Shown here: positions 8,589-17,770 of the stretch, piece by piece
How the letters are laid out: the number at the start of each line of letters is the position of its first letter
Numbering within the stretch: position 1 is the stretch's first letter
Assembly: GCA_017304675.1 (NCBI GenBank)
Contig: JAFKLS010000016.1
Coordinates: 434,001-498,000 of the forward strand
Reading direction: 5' to 3'
Origin: Sphingobacteriia bacterium
GTDB taxonomy: Bacteria > Bacteroidota > Bacteroidia > Chitinophagales > Chitinophagaceae
DNA length: 64,000 nucleotides
Notes under the pieces: model-generated
The model's input: only the letters and a program-made list of their open reading frames with translations
Database searches by the model: none
What the model was told of the DNA's origin: nothing
Translations under genes and position numbers: made by a program

Positions 8589-9602
8589 CTAAAAAAATAA
8601 TTGTGCTATCCTTCCTTTGCCACCTGCAAGAAAAACCGAACTACCTTTTTTTGCCTTCTGCACAACATGAAAACTTTCGTTGGAAATAAACTGCCAGTTC
8701 ATACCGCCGTCTTTTGAAATATCTATACCACTGGTTCCACAAGCGATTAAACTGTTTTCGTCTGTATATATTACACAACTTTTGTAACCGTGAGGCGAAG
8801 TTTGAGGGTGTGAGAATTGTGGGTTAACAGCGTTGAAGTTTATTAGAACGCAATTTAATATTGTGTCTTTATCGTTCATAAAATCGCCGCCAACCACAAT
8901 GCCTTTTCTTATTTTAAGGTTAATGTCGATTGAGTTGGCCCCGGTACTTTCTTTACCCTGTACAATTGGAAGTATAAATATTTTTTGATCGAATAAGTTG
9001 ATTAACCTGGAGCTTTTACCCCCGCTAACAGCATAACATGTAGTAAGTGTATTATTAAAGTTCAAAAATTTAATATTGCTACCGCTGGATGCGAAAAAAG
9101 CTTCTCCTTCTTTCAGATCAGTTTCCCATGTGTTGGTTTTCCAGGTTTCTCCGAAATCCGTAGTATATGCTTTAAACATTTTTCCATTCACCGGATCGCC
9201 AATAACATACCCATCTTGGTTGTTAAACTCCATTGCATCTAAAAACATGCCTTTGGTAGAATCTTCAAAAACCTTATACCAGTTTTTACCCCCGTCTTTT
9301 GTTTTCAAAATAATTGCCGGCCAGTCAACTCCCATAATGATTGCCGTATTGCTGTCAAATGCTTCCACATCTCTGAAATCTCTTTTCTCGTAACCCTTTA
9401 TCTGTTGCCAACCGATAGTTGCACCGCCATCAACGCTTCTGGCAACCATTCCGTTACTGCCACTGGCCCAGAATATTTTATCGTTAACTACACTAAGTCC
9501 GCGAATGGAAGTTTTATTTCCTTCTGTTAATATTTTTATTTGTTGTGACTTTGCGCTGAATGCTAAAAATAAAATTGCGGATAGGCCAAATAATCTTTTC
9601 AT
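8589..9602 (-). CDS. Exported YCF48/BNR-repeat beta-propeller protein
   Basis: A 337-residue protein with a signal peptide (MKRLFGLSAILFLAFSAKSQ). The mature part has repeated units of the form SxDGGxTW or KDGGKNWYK (for example VDGGATIGWQQI, KDGGKNWYKVF, TTDFGETWKTN, SKDGGMNWQFI), typical of YCF48-like/BNR beta-propellers. Such proteins are often annotated as oxidoreductases or photosystem-assembly-like proteins in this phylum; no catalytic residues can be assigned. It starts 9 bp after the stop of the NamZ-like gene, so the two are an operon. Confidence 0.78.
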   Translation of the reverse strand: MKRLFGLSAILFLAFSAKSQQIKILTEGNKTSIRGLSVVNDKIFWASGSNGMVARSVDGGATIGWQQIKGYEKRDFRDVEAFDSNTAIIMGVDWPAIILKTKDGGKNWYKVFEDSTKGMFLDAMEFNNQDGYVIGDPVNGKMFKAYTTDFGETWKTNTWETDLKEGEAFFASSGSNIKFLNFNNTLTTCYAVSGGKSSRLINLFDQKIFILPIVQGKESTGANSIDINLKIRKGIVVGGDFMNDKDTILNCVLINFNAVNPQFSHPQTSPHGYKSCVIYTDENSLIACGTSGIDISKDGGMNWQFISNESFHVVQKAKKGSSVFLAGGKGRIAQLFF

Positions 9603-9611
9603 GAAATGAAT

Positions 9612-10799
9612 TTAATACAATAAAAATGGATGGATGCTTTGCTGCCACTTACCGGCATGTGTTAGCCGGTTAATTGTTATCTTAAAATCATTGAACGAAG
9701 TATTGAATAATGCTTCGCTGTGGTGCAATCCTGTTAATTTGTCCAGGTGACCTTTTCCCGTTGGATTTACATTGGTGGGATAAGCAGCCCATTGAAAATT
9801 ATCAGGATGAAGGTCTTTAATGAGTTTGATTAATATTAATCCACAGGTTACGGCTTTAAACTGATGCTGATTGTTTACCTGTAATAAAATGCCATAACAG
9901 TTTTGATGTTGATATTTACTTTCTTTAGGAATGAATTGCAGCGGCTGCACGGTTAACATGCTTCCTAGCTCCATGCTGATTTTTTGCATAAGCGCAACTG
10001 TGTTTAACCAGGGCGCTCCTATTATTTGAAACGCTTTATTGGTGCCTCTTCCTTCGCTTATATTGGTTGCTTCCAATAAACCTAAGCCCGGATAGAGTAA
10101 TGCTGAATGAAAGGTTTGAATGGCAGGGGAGGTAGGAACAAACTCAAGCTCCCATGAAGGTTGAAAATCGTTTCTGTTCCAGTTGAGGCATCTGATTACT
10201 TCAAGGTCTGCCTGAATATTTTTTTCTTCGTTAAAATATAAAGCAAGCTCACCTAAAGTGCTGCTGTGCCTTAAAGGAATATGCCACCTGCCAATGAATG
10301 AAGAACAATTTTGTTCATCCATCATTGGCCCTTCACTCAATTCAATTGCTCCGGAAATTGGGTTGGGCCTGTCTGCAACGATCATTTTTTTCTTATAAAG
10401 TGCGCATGCTTCCAGCATATAAGTCATTGTCCATAAATAAGTGTAATAACGCACGCCAATATCAGGAATATCTACTAAAACAATATCAACATCCTGCAGG
10501 TCTTCTTTTGCCGGGGCTACTTTTTTATTGTACAAACTAATTACCGGAAGGCCGGTTAAAACATCAAACCCATCTTGCATGATGGCACCATCGGCTCCCT
10601 GTACATCTAAGCCATGTTCCGGCGAAAAAAGTTTAACAATATTATATCCTTTCTTTTGTAAAGCCAGGCGGGAGGGTACAAGCTGATTGGTAGTGGCAGC
10701 ATGATTGGTGAGCAATGCTATTCTTTTCTCTTTCCAGGAAATTTCTGTGTGCAGCAGTATATCAATTCCAAAATAGATCATGAACATTTTTTCAAACAA
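9612..10799 (-). CDS. DUF1343 protein, NamZ-type exo-beta-N-acetylmuramidase
   Basis: A 395-residue protein of the DUF1343 family, whose characterised member NamZ (YbbC) removes N-acetylmuramic acid from non-reducing ends of peptidoglycan fragments. Signatures are RIALLTNHAA, VKLFSPEHGLDVQGADG, LPVISLYNKK, VDIVLVDIPDIGVRYYTY, VADRPNPISG, LRHSSTLGELA and ISEGRGTNKAFQIIGAPW. No obvious signal peptide is seen, so it may act in the cytoplasm or use an alternative start; MFM and MIY at residues 5 and 8 are other possible starts. Implies cell-wall recycling or scavenging. Confidence 0.88.
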   Translation of the reverse strand: MFEKMFMIYFGIDILLHTEISWKEKRIALLTNHAATTNQLVPSRLALQKKGYNIVKLFSPEHGLDVQGADGAIMQDGFDVLTGLPVISLYNKKVAPAKEDLQDVDIVLVDIPDIGVRYYTYLWTMTYMLEACALYKKKMIVADRPNPISGAIELSEGPMMDEQNCSSFIGRWHIPLRHSSTLGELALYFNEEKNIQADLEVIRCLNWNRNDFQPSWELEFVPTSPAIQTFHSALLYPGLGLLEATNISEGRGTNKAFQIIGAPWLNTVALMQKISMELGSMLTVQPLQFIPKESKYQHQNCYGILLQVNNQHQFKAVTCGLILIKLIKDLHPDNFQWAAYPTNVNPTGKGHLDKLTGLHHSEALFNTSFNDFKITINRLTHAGKWQQSIHPFLLY

Positions 10800-10855
10800 T
10801 TAAAACTGTTTGGCATAGTTTTAGAATCAGGTTTATTGTATTTAAACCGTAAATT

Positions 10856-11347
10856 ATGAAAAAGACAATTCTATCACTTATTTTTATTATGGTATTTGCA
10901 GGTGCCGGTTATTTAAACGCCCAGGTACGTGTTGGTATTAATGTAAATATTGGTCAGCAACCCTGTTGGGGGCCGGTAGGCTACGATCATGTAGACTATT
11001 ATTATTTACCCGATATAGAATGTTACTATTATGTGCCAAGACATCAGTATGTTTATTTTGATGATGACAGATGGATGTTTGCAACAGCATTACCTCCCAG
11101 ATTCAGACCCTTTGACATTGATCGCTGCTATAAGGTAGTGATGAACGAACCACAACCATACTTACATTTTAACGAACATAGAGTTAAGTATGCGGAATAC
11201 AGGAACTGGAATCAGAGACAGCCTATATTGCATGGAAGTGATGATGACCGCTACAGAGGCCATTGGGAAGACAGAGGCTACCATAAAGGCTGGTATAAAA
11301 ACGATCATGATGACAGGGGGCGTGGTGATAACGACCGCCACCATTAA
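10856..11347 (+). CDS. Exported His/Asp/Arg-rich protein, unknown function
   Basis: A 163-residue protein with a signal peptide cleaved near LNAQ (residue 22). The mature N-terminal half is rich in Tyr and aromatic residues (YYYLPDIECYYYVPRHQYVYF). The last 40 residues form a charged, disordered tail of Asp, Arg, His and Gly (DDRGRGDNDRHH). The tail resembles the 59070-59258 protein in composition, not alignable sequence. I do not recognise a named function; metal binding by the His/Asp tail is possible but unproven. Confidence 0.75.
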   Translation: MKKTILSLIFIMVFAGAGYLNAQVRVGINVNIGQQPCWGPVGYDHVDYYYLPDIECYYYVPRHQYVYFDDDRWMFATALPPRFRPFDIDRCYKVVMNEPQPYLHFNEHRVKYAEYRNWNQRQPILHGSDDDRYRGHWEDRGYHKGWYKNDHDDRGRGDNDRHH

Positions 11348-11378
11348 GACAATTTCCTGAACTATATATCAAATGCAA

Positions 11379-11409
11379 AATAAAGGGGTTTAAAACCCCT
11401 TTATTTTTT
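11379..11409. terminator. Bidirectional terminator
   Basis: An AT-flanked perfect stem centred on AAAGGGGTTT/AAACCCCTTT separates two convergent genes, with T-runs on both strands (TTATTTTTT on the plus strand). It can end both the 10856 gene and the 11401 gene, though it overlaps the latter's final codons. Confidence 0.75.
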
Positions 11410-11898
11410 AAATTCCATACTATATTTCAATTCTTCTATAACATTAAAAATAATGGGGCATCTGTTATAATGCATAAAAACTGTAAACAGTCTTTGTATA
11501 AAATGTGGTAAATGTAATCCCGGAAACTCCCTGCATCCCGCAAAACGATAATCGTACACACTGCATTTTTTCTCTTTAAAAAAATGACAGGGTATTTGAT
11601 TGATGAGCATCATTCCATGCATGCCCTTTTCAATAAATCGTTCATCAAAATCACTTCTCTGTAAATGCAAATAACCGGCAAGGGCATTCGCTTCTTCCTC
11701 ATTTACATTAATCATTAAAGTTTTGCAACAATTACCACATTGTGTACAATCTATCTGTGGTGAAATTCTTTCATTCAATACCTTAACAAACTCATCGGTT
11801 CTCTCGGCGTTTTGAGTCTTCAAAAAAAGCTGGAAAGATTGATTTTCAGTTTCATGTAATGCAGCATAGGCGGCTATTTCATCTAAATTCGTAATCAT
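11401..11898 (-). CDS. YkgJ-family cysteine-cluster protein
   Basis: A cytosolic protein of 165 residues from the preferred ATG at 11898 (MITNLDEIAAYAAL); an in-frame ATG at 11928 would add ten hydrophobic residues. It carries the zinc/iron-chelating cysteine cluster of the YkgJ/CxxCxxCC family: CTQCGNCCKT, then CHFFKEKKCSVYDYRFAGCREFPG. The family probably binds a metal cluster; no substrate is known. Convergent with the 10856 gene across a shared terminator. Confidence 0.85.
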   Translation of the reverse strand: MITNLDEIAAYAALHETENQSFQLFLKTQNAERTDEFVKVLNERISPQIDCTQCGNCCKTLMINVNEEEANALAGYLHLQRSDFDERFIEKGMHGMMLINQIPCHFFKEKKCSVYDYRFAGCREFPGLHLPHFIQRLFTVFMHYNRCPIIFNVIEELKYSMEFKK

Positions 11899-11996
11899 TA
11901 AAAGCAAACCTATGCCTTTTATCCACAATTTGGGTTTTTCTGTTCATAAACTATACTTTGCCGCCCCATTCATAAAATTAGATTTGCGAGTTGATA

Positions 11997-12031
11997 TAAT
12001 TACGAATTAGCGGATTGTGAATTGAAAATTA
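11997..12031. repeat. Heptad-phased repeat upstream of parE
   Basis: The triplet ATT recurs at 11999, 12006, 12014, 12021 and 12028, that is every 7 bp with one 8-bp step, inside words such as GAATTAG and TGAATTG. No coding potential. Same class as the arrays at other gene ends in this window. Confidence 0.55.
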
Positions 12032-12055
12032 TTGTATAACAAATAAAACAAAATT

Positions 12056-12076
12056 CCCCTTTAGGGGTTAGGGGTA
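12056..12076 (+). repeat. CCCCTTT/AGGGGTT/AGGGGTA heptads abutting the parE start
   Basis: Three 7-bp words begin at 12056, 12063 and 12070, and the third ends on the A of the parE ATG. The first two form a small palindrome. Nearly the same element stands directly before the dnaJ start (minus strand, 23455-23475), with a diverged copy at 23515-23539. The G-rich words also look like purine-rich Shine-Dalgarno substitutes, but spacing argues against that role. Confidence 0.7.
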
Positions 12077-13968
12077 TGGCTGAAACAAAACCACAAGTAA
12101 ATTATACGGAAGACGATATTAAGAGTCTCGATTGGAAAGAACATATTCGTCTTCGTCCCGGTATGTATATTGGTAAGTTGGGTGATGGTTCATCTTCTGA
12201 CGATGGAATTTATGTGTTGATAAAAGAAGTGTTGGATAACTGTATTGATGAACACACCATGGGTTATGGTAAACACATTGATATTACTATTGAGGGGAAA
12301 ACAGTTACGATAAGAGATTATGGCCGGGGTATTCCTTTGGGTAAAGTGGTTGATGTGGTGAGTAAAATCAATACAGGTGCAAAATATGATAGCAAGGCTT
12401 TTCAGAAAAGTGTTGGCTTGAATGGTGTGGGTACAAAAGCAGTGAACGCATTGAGCAGTTATTTTAAAGTAGAAAGTTTCAGAGAAGGTAAAACGAAAGT
12501 TGCAGAATTTGAAAAAGGTGTTTTATTAAAAGAGCATAAAGAAGCTGCAAGCAAAGAAGAGAATGGAACAATGGTAACGTTTGTTCCGGATGAAAGTGTG
12601 TTTCATAATTTTAAATTCTTGCATGAATATTTAGATAACCAGCTTTGGAATTATTGTTATTTAAATGCGGGATTGATTATAGATTTTAACGGGAAAAAAT
12701 ATGTAAGTAAAAACGGCTTACATGATTTGCTTACTCGTAAAACCAACGCAGATGAATTACGTTATCCGATCGTTCATTTAAAAGGAGAGGATATTGAAGT
12801 TGCGTTATCGCATAACAACGATTACGGTGAAGATATTTTTTCATTCGTGAACGGGCAATACACTACACAGGGAGGAACACATCAGCAGGCATTCAGGGAA
12901 GCGTATGTGAAAGTGATCAGAGATTTTTTTAAGAAAGATTATGATGCAGCAGATATTCGCCAGAGTATTGTAGCTGCTATTTCTGTTCGTGTGCAGGAAC
13001 CAGTTTTTGAAAGTCAGACCAAAACAAAACTCGGTTCTCAAAATGTTTACGAAGGCGGCCCTTCCATGAAAAAATTTGTGGAAGAATTTTTAGCAAAAGA
13101 GTTGGATAATTTTTTACATCGCACACCTGCTGTTGCAGAAGCTTTGAAAAAAAGAATTGAACAAAGCGAGAAAGAGAGAAAAGAATTAAGCGGCATTAGA
13201 AAATTAGCGAATGAAAGAGCCAAGAAAGCCAACCTTCACAATAAAAAATTACGCGATTGCAGGGTGCATTTGAATGACGATGTTCCAAACAAGAACAAAG
13301 AAGAATTCATTGCATTACAAAATCAAACAACCATTTTCATTACGGAAGGAGATAGCGCCAGCGGTTCTATCACGAAAGCCCGTAATGTAGATACACAGGC
13401 TGTTTTCAGCTTACGTGGTAAACCTTTGAATAGTTATGGGTTGACTAAAAAAGTGGTGTATGAAAATGAAGAATTCAATCTGTTACAACACGCTTTGAAT
13501 ATCGAAGATGGATTAGAAAGCCTTCGTTATAAAAACATTGTTATTGCAACAGATGCTGATGTGGATGGAATGCATATTCGTTTGTTGTTAATGACTTTCT
13601 TCTTACAATTCTTCCCCGATCTGGTGAAACAAAATCACGTTTTCATTTTAGAAACGCCGTTGTTCAGGGTTCGTAACAAACAGGAAACGATTTATTGTTA
13701 CGATGAAAGCGAAAAGCAAGCAGCGATAAAAAAATTATCCGGCAAACCTGAGATCACAAGGTTTAAAGGTTTGGGAGAAATCAGCCCGGAAGAATTTGAA
13801 AGATTCATTACTGCCGATATGCGTTTGCAACCTGTGATTTTAGAACAAGGAGATCATATTCAACAACTGTTGGAATATTATATGGGAAAGAACACTCCGC
13901 AAAGACAAGATTTTATTATTGATAATTTGAAAGTGGAATTGGATTTGGTTGAAGAGAATGTCAATTAG
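12076..13968 (+). CDS. parE: DNA topoisomerase IV subunit B (ParE, GyrB-type ATPase)
   Basis: A 630-residue type IIA topoisomerase ATPase subunit. The GHKL ATPase domain has the catalytic helix [21 protein letters not shown] and the [11 protein letters not shown] loop (residues 35-130). The transducer domain follows. The TOPRIM domain has EGDSASGS (about residue 424), LRGKPLN and the metal-binding DADVDG (about 493). The C-terminal RFKGLGEI and MGKNTPQRQ are present. It lacks the GyrB insert, and pairing with the downstream ParC-like subunit supports topoisomerase IV, which decatenates daughter chromosomes. parC is 1.3 kb downstream in the same direction. The stop codon lies within a heptad array. 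Confidence 0.93.
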   Translation: MAETKPQVNYTEDDIKSLDWKEHIRLRPGMYIGKLGDGSSSDDGIYVLIKEVLDNCIDEHTMGYGKHIDITIEGKTVTIRDYGRGIPLGKVVDVVSKINTGAKYDSKAFQKSVGLNGVGTKAVNALSSYFKVESFREGKTKVAEFEKGVLLKEHKEAASKEENGTMVTFVPDESVFHNFKFLHEYLDNQLWNYCYLNAGLIIDFNGKKYVSKNGLHDLLTRKTNADELRYPIVHLKGEDIEVALSHNNDYGEDIFSFVNGQYTTQGGTHQQAFREAYVKVIRDFFKKDYDAADIRQSIVAAISVRVQEPVFESQTKTKLGSQNVYEGGPSMKKFVEEFLAKELDNFLHRTPAVAEALKKRIEQSEKERKELSGIRKLANERAKKANLHNKKLRDCRVHLNDDVPNKNKEEFIALQNQTTIFITEGDSASGSITKARNVDTQAVFSLRGKPLNSYGLTKKVVYENEEFNLLQHALNIEDGLESLRYKNIVIATDADVDGMHIRLLLMTFFLQFFPDLVKQNHVFILETPLFRVRNKQETIYCYDESEKQAAIKKLSGKPEITRFKGLGEISPEEFERFITADMRLQPVILEQGDHIQQLLEYYMGKNTPQRQDFIIDNLKVELDLVEENVN

Positions 13969-13997
13969 TAATTAAGAATTAATAATTAATAATTGAA
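13963..13997 (+). repeat. Heptad array, left arm of inverted pair around four-helix-bundle gene
   Basis: Words AATTAGT, AATTAAG, AATTAAT, AATTAAT and AATTGAA start at 13963, 13970, 13977, 13984 and 13991. The first word contains the parE stop, and the last contains the TTG start of the next gene. The reverse complement (nnTAATT words) matches the array at 14349-14376. Confidence 0.8.
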
Positions 13998-14352
13998 AAA
14001 CGATAACATTATACTTGAAAAAAGTTTTCAGTTTTCGTTACACATTCTAAAATTATTCAGATATCTGCGGAAACAAAAAGTTGAAATTGAAATATGCTCT
14101 CAGCTTTTGCGAAGTGGAACATCTATTGGTGCTAATGTGGAGGAAGCTATTGGTGGTTCTTCCAGAAAAGATTTTATTCATAAACTTGAAATTGCTTACA
14201 GGGAAGCAAGAGAAACAAGATATTAGTTAAGATTATTGTTAGAAGGAGAGTTGCTGGAAAAGAAGTTGGCAGAATCTTTTTTAATTGATTGTGAAGAGAT
14301 ATTAAAGATTTTATCTGCAATTATCAATTCTTCTAAAACAAAAAACTCTTAA
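13993..14352 (+). pseudogene. Four-helix-bundle (23S rRNA IVS/S23-type) protein gene, in-frame amber
   Basis: The first 77 codons (TTG start at 13993) encode the hallmark of the four-helix-bundle family: LRSGTSIGANVEEAIGGSSRKDF then KLEIAYREARETRY. A TAG at 14224-14226 follows, exactly where family members have Trp (RETRYW). The same frame continues for 41 more codons as the expected fourth helix (LRLLLEGELLEKKLAESFLI) to TAA at 14350-14352. One TGG-to-TAG change therefore interrupts an otherwise full 119-codon gene. No ATG is available at the start. Most likely a young pseudogene, less likely a truncated or readthrough product. The gene lies between parE and the DUF1835 gene, bracketed by inverted heptad arrays, which suggests insertion as a unit. 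Confidence 0.82.
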
Positions 14353-14376
14353 TTGTTAATTACTAATTTTTAATTG
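14349..14376 (+). repeat. Heptad array, right arm of inverted pair
   Basis: Words TTAATTG, TTAATTA, CTAATTT and TTAATTG start at 14349, 14356, 14363 and 14370. They match the reverse complement of the 13963-13997 array. The first contains the stop of the four-helix-bundle frame, and the DUF1835 ATG begins 3 bp after the array. Confidence 0.8.
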
Positions 14377-14378
14377 AA

Positions 14379-15191
14379 ATGATACATATCGTTTTTGAAC
14401 AAACAAATGTTGCGGCTTTACAAAAAGCAATTGAACTGGATGAAAGTTTAGCAGGAGAGATCGTTGAAATTAAAGATGATTTTGCTGTTGGGCCGGTTGA
14501 AAATATTTATGAGGCAGATGGTTATCAATCCAGAAGAGATTGGTGGAAGGAATTGTTGGAGTTTTCTCCATACGCAGAACAGTTAAATATTGTTGATGAT
14601 AAATTATCCGTTCATCATCTTTTGAAAAAATTAGATGAGGAAACAGAAGAACAAGTGTGGATTTGGCTCGGACAAAATCAACACGATGTTTGCGGATATT
14701 ATTGGTTAATGAGCCAGTTGAAGAACTATCAGAGTCGCATTCATATTTTGTATCTGAATAACCTTCCTTTCATTAATGAAAAGGGATTGATCTTTTATCC
14801 ACAACATTTGTATGAAATTCAACCAAAAGAATTTTTAAAAGCTAAAAAATTAGCAAGACCAATTACGTTAAGTGAGTTTGAGGTTGATCCTGATGAATGG
14901 AAAAAATTATGCCATGAAAATACAATTGTAAGATTGTTGGAAGGTGGAAAGAAAATTGTTTCTAAAGAAGAAACTTTTTACGATAAAGACTTGTTGGCAT
15001 TCATCACCAATGATTTTCAGAAAGTGCATAAAGTATTGAATCAAACTTTATCTAAAATGAAAATCCAAACAGGCGATGTTTTCCTGGCTTGGCGTTTGAG
15101 AAAATTAATTGAACAGGAAGTGTTGGAAGTTCAGGGAGATTGGAGTAAAGGATGGAAAGAAGTTGAGGTGAAATTAAAAAATCAAAATTAA
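14379..15191 (+). CDS. DUF1835/DUF3658 protein
   Basis: A 270-residue cytosolic protein. The N-terminal part (MIHIVFEQTNVAALQKAI, IVEIKDDFAVGPV) matches DUF1835. The C-terminal 90 residues (LAFITNDFQKVHKVLNQTL, GDVFLAWRLRKLIEQEVLEVQG) match DUF3658, the usual partner domain. Function is unknown. It sits between the two topoisomerase IV subunit genes, all in one direction, so it is probably co-transcribed with them. The final codons and stop are written in heptad repeat (15171-15191). No signal peptide or membrane helix. Confidence 0.85.
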   Translation: MIHIVFEQTNVAALQKAIELDESLAGEIVEIKDDFAVGPVENIYEADGYQSRRDWWKELLEFSPYAEQLNIVDDKLSVHHLLKKLDEETEEQVWIWLGQNQHDVCGYYWLMSQLKNYQSRIHILYLNNLPFINEKGLIFYPQHLYEIQPKEFLKAKKLARPITLSEFEVDPDEWKKLCHENTIVRLLEGGKKIVSKEETFYDKDLLAFITNDFQKVHKVLNQTLSKMKIQTGDVFLAWRLRKLIEQEVLEVQGDWSKGWKEVEVKLKNQN

Positions 15192-15254
15192 AAAGTAAAA
15201 AAGGTGAATGCGTTTTGACTTTTGCATTTTTACTTTTGACTTAGTTGAACAATG
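15171..15254 (+). repeat. Heptad arrays between DUF1835 gene and parC
   Basis: A-rich words (AAATTAA, AAAGTAA and similar) start at 15171, 15178, 15185, 15192 and 15199. T-rich words (TTTTGAC, TTTTGCA, TTTTTAC, TTTTGAC) start at 15213, 15220, 15227 and 15234, followed by TTAGTTG and AACAATG, the last ending on the parC ATG. The two halves are roughly inverted. The left half encodes the last seven codons of the DUF1835 protein. Confidence 0.75.
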
Positions 15255-17759
15255 GATAATAAAGAATTTGTGAATGAAAGCGGCATACAGAGTCAGTATA
15301 AAAACTGGTTCTTAGATTATGCTTCTTATGTAATATTAGAACGTGCTGTTCCTGCAGTGGAAGATGGCTTGAAACCCGTACAGCGACGCATTTTGCATGC
15401 CATGAAAGAAATGGATGATGGCCGTTTCAATAAAGTGGCGAATGTAATTGGTCAGTCAATGCAATATCATCCGCATGGAGATGCAAGTATTGGCGATGCG
15501 TTGGTGAATATGGGGCAAAAAGATTTGCTCATTGAAACACAAGGTAACTGGGGAGATATCAGAACAGGTGATGATGCAGCAGCTCCACGTTATATTGAAG
15601 CACGTTTAAGCAAATTTGCTTTAGAAGTTGCTTTCAATGCCAAAACAACTGAATGGCAATTGAGTTATGATGGAAGAAAACAAGAACCTGTTACGCTTCC
15701 AATGAAATTTCCTTTGTTGTTGGCGCAAGGTGCAGATGGTATTGCGGTAGGCTTGTCAACTAAAATATTACCACATAATTTTTGTGAGATCATAGATGCT
15801 GCTATCAAATATTTGAAAGGAAGAAAATTTGAACTCTACCCCGATTTTCAAACGGGGGGCATGATTGATGCTTCCAATTATAACGATGGAAAGCGTGGCG
15901 GGAAAGTAAGGGTGCGTTGTTTGATTGAAGAGTTGGATAAAAAAAGTTTGGTAATTCGTGATGTGCCTTATGGCGTTACCGTTTCGCAATTGTGTGAAAG
16001 CATTACGAAGGCAAACGATGCTGGAAAAATAAAAATTAAAAAACTTACGGAGTTCACCGGTAAGAATGTAGAAATTCAAATTGATCTGGCTCCGGGCATT
16101 TCAAGTGATATTACCATTGATGCTTTATATGCATTCACAGATTGTGAAGTGAGTATTTCTCCGAATGCCTGTATCATTGATGGACAAAAACCACGTTTCG
16201 TTACTGCTTCAGATCTGTTGAGAACATCTGTAGATAACACGAAAGAATTATTGAAACGTGAATTGGAAATTAAGTTAAGTGAGTTGGAAGAAAAATGGCA
16301 TTACACTTCACTCGAAAAAATATTCTTCGAAGAAAAAATTTATCAGGAATTAGAAAAGAAACATGCTACCTGGGAAAAAGTATTGGAAGCTATTGAATCT
16401 GCATTCCAACCATTCCTGAAAAAATTAAAACGTAAAGCCATCACTCGCGAAGATGTGTTGAAGCTTACAGAGAAACCGGTTAGAAGAATTTACAAGTTAG
16501 ATATTGATGAATTGAATGAACAGATCAAAACCATTGAAGCAGATATTAAGCAAGTGAATTTTGATCTTGAACATTTAGTTGAATTTGCAATCACTTATTT
16601 TGAAAATCTCTTAAAGAAATACGGTAAAGGAAGAGAACGCAAAACAGAAATAAAAGTTTTCGATACCATTAAAGTACAACAGGTAGCCATTGCCAACACT
16701 AAGTTGTATGTGAACAGGGAAGAAGGTTTTATCGGTACAAGTTTGAAGAAAGATGAGCTTGTGTTCGATTGTTCTGATATCGATGATATCATCGTATTTA
16801 CCAAACGTGGTATGATGAAAGTGGTGAAAGTGGGGGATAAGGTGTTTATTGGCAAAGACATTATTCATGTTGCTATCTTTAAAAAGAATGATGAACGTAC
16901 TACTTACAACATGATCTATGTTGATGGTGCTACGGGAACGAGTTATGCAAAACGTTTCAATGTTACCGGTGTTACGAGAGATAAAGAATACGATTTAACA
17001 AAAGGAAGTGATAAGAGCAAAACGCATTATTTCACTGCTAATCCAAATGGTGAAGCAGAAGTAGTGAAGATTGTGTTGAGTCCGAATTGTACAGCACGTA
17101 ACAAAGAGTTGGAATTTTATTTTGAAGAATTGGAAATTAAAGGAAGAAGTTCGCAGGGAAATATTGTTACAAAATATCCGATCAAATCAGTGAAATTGAA
17201 AGAGGCTGGAAGAAGCACTTTGGCCGGACAAAAAATTTGGTTCGATACGCAATTCGGCAGATTGAATACTGATGAGAAAGGAAATTATCTCGGCATGTTT
17301 GAAGCAGATGAAAAAATATTGGTTGTTTACAGCGATGGTAATTATGAAATAACCGATACGGAGTTAACGCAAAGGTTAGATGCGGAGAAAGTAATGTTGA
17401 TTGAGAAGTTCAACCCGAATAAAATTGTAACGGCTGTTTACCATGATGCAGATAAAATGCAATTCACTGTTAAGCGATTTAAGATTGAAACATCTACTTT
17501 AAAAACAAAATTTTTGTTTATTAAAGAAGGGGAGAAGAATTCACTTTCTGCTGTTACAACAGATGAAGAACCGGTTTTATCAGTTCAACAGGGAACAGGT
17601 ACACAAATAAGAAAAGGAAAATTAAAGCTGGCAAAAATTACAGAAGTGATGGGTTGGAAAACAGTGGGGGCAAAGCTTTTAGATTATAGCAAGAGCACTA
17701 AATTTGAATGGGATCACAAACCTGTTCTTGAAGACAATCAACCTGAATTGTTTGAATAA
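15252..17759 (+). CDS. parC: DNA topoisomerase IV subunit A (ParC, GyrA-type)
   Basis: An 835-residue DNA breakage-reunion subunit. The N-terminal winged-helix/tower region includes RAVPAVEDGLKPVQRRILHAM, YHPHGDASIGDALV and the active-site RYIEARLS, whose Tyr is residue 114. A long coiled-coil follows (residues 330-480, ELEEKW to FENLLKKYGKGRERKTE). A C-terminal beta-pinwheel region is present without an obvious GyrA-box. Together with parE it forms topoisomerase IV. A strong terminator follows the gene. Confidence 0.92.
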   Translation: MDNKEFVNESGIQSQYKNWFLDYASYVILERAVPAVEDGLKPVQRRILHAMKEMDDGRFNKVANVIGQSMQYHPHGDASIGDALVNMGQKDLLIETQGNWGDIRTGDDAAAPRYIEARLSKFALEVAFNAKTTEWQLSYDGRKQEPVTLPMKFPLLLAQGADGIAVGLSTKILPHNFCEIIDAAIKYLKGRKFELYPDFQTGGMIDASNYNDGKRGGKVRVRCLIEELDKKSLVIRDVPYGVTVSQLCESITKANDAGKIKIKKLTEFTGKNVEIQIDLAPGISSDITIDALYAFTDCEVSISPNACIIDGQKPRFVTASDLLRTSVDNTKELLKRELEIKLSELEEKWHYTSLEKIFFEEKIYQELEKKHATWEKVLEAIESAFQPFLKKLKRKAITREDVLKLTEKPVRRIYKLDIDELNEQIKTIEADIKQVNFDLEHLVEFAITYFENLLKKYGKGRERKTEIKVFDTIKVQQVAIANTKLYVNREEGFIGTSLKKDELVFDCSDIDDIIVFTKRGMMKVVKVGDKVFIGKDIIHVAIFKKNDERTTYNMIYVDGATGTSYAKRFNVTGVTRDKEYDLTKGSDKSKTHYFTANPNGEAEVVKIVLSPNCTARNKELEFYFEELEIKGRSSQGNIVTKYPIKSVKLKEAGRSTLAGQKIWFDTQFGRLNTDEKGNYLGMFEADEKILVVYSDGNYEITDTELTQRLDAEKVMLIEKFNPNKIVTAVYHDADKMQFTVKRFKIETSTLKTKFLFIKEGEKNSLSAVTTDEEPVLSVQQGTGTQIRKGKLKLAKITEVMGWKTVGAKLLDYSKSTKFEWDHKPVLEDNQPELFE

Positions 17760-17770
17760 ATTGATATACT

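Noticed and set aside
12076..13968. ParE toxin of a toxin-antitoxin pair
   Set aside because: The gene is the topoisomerase ATPase subunit, which shares only the name with the RelE/ParE toxin family.
13963..14376. CRISPR-like array around the four-helix-bundle gene
   Set aside because: Units are 7 bp with no spacers and there are no cas genes.
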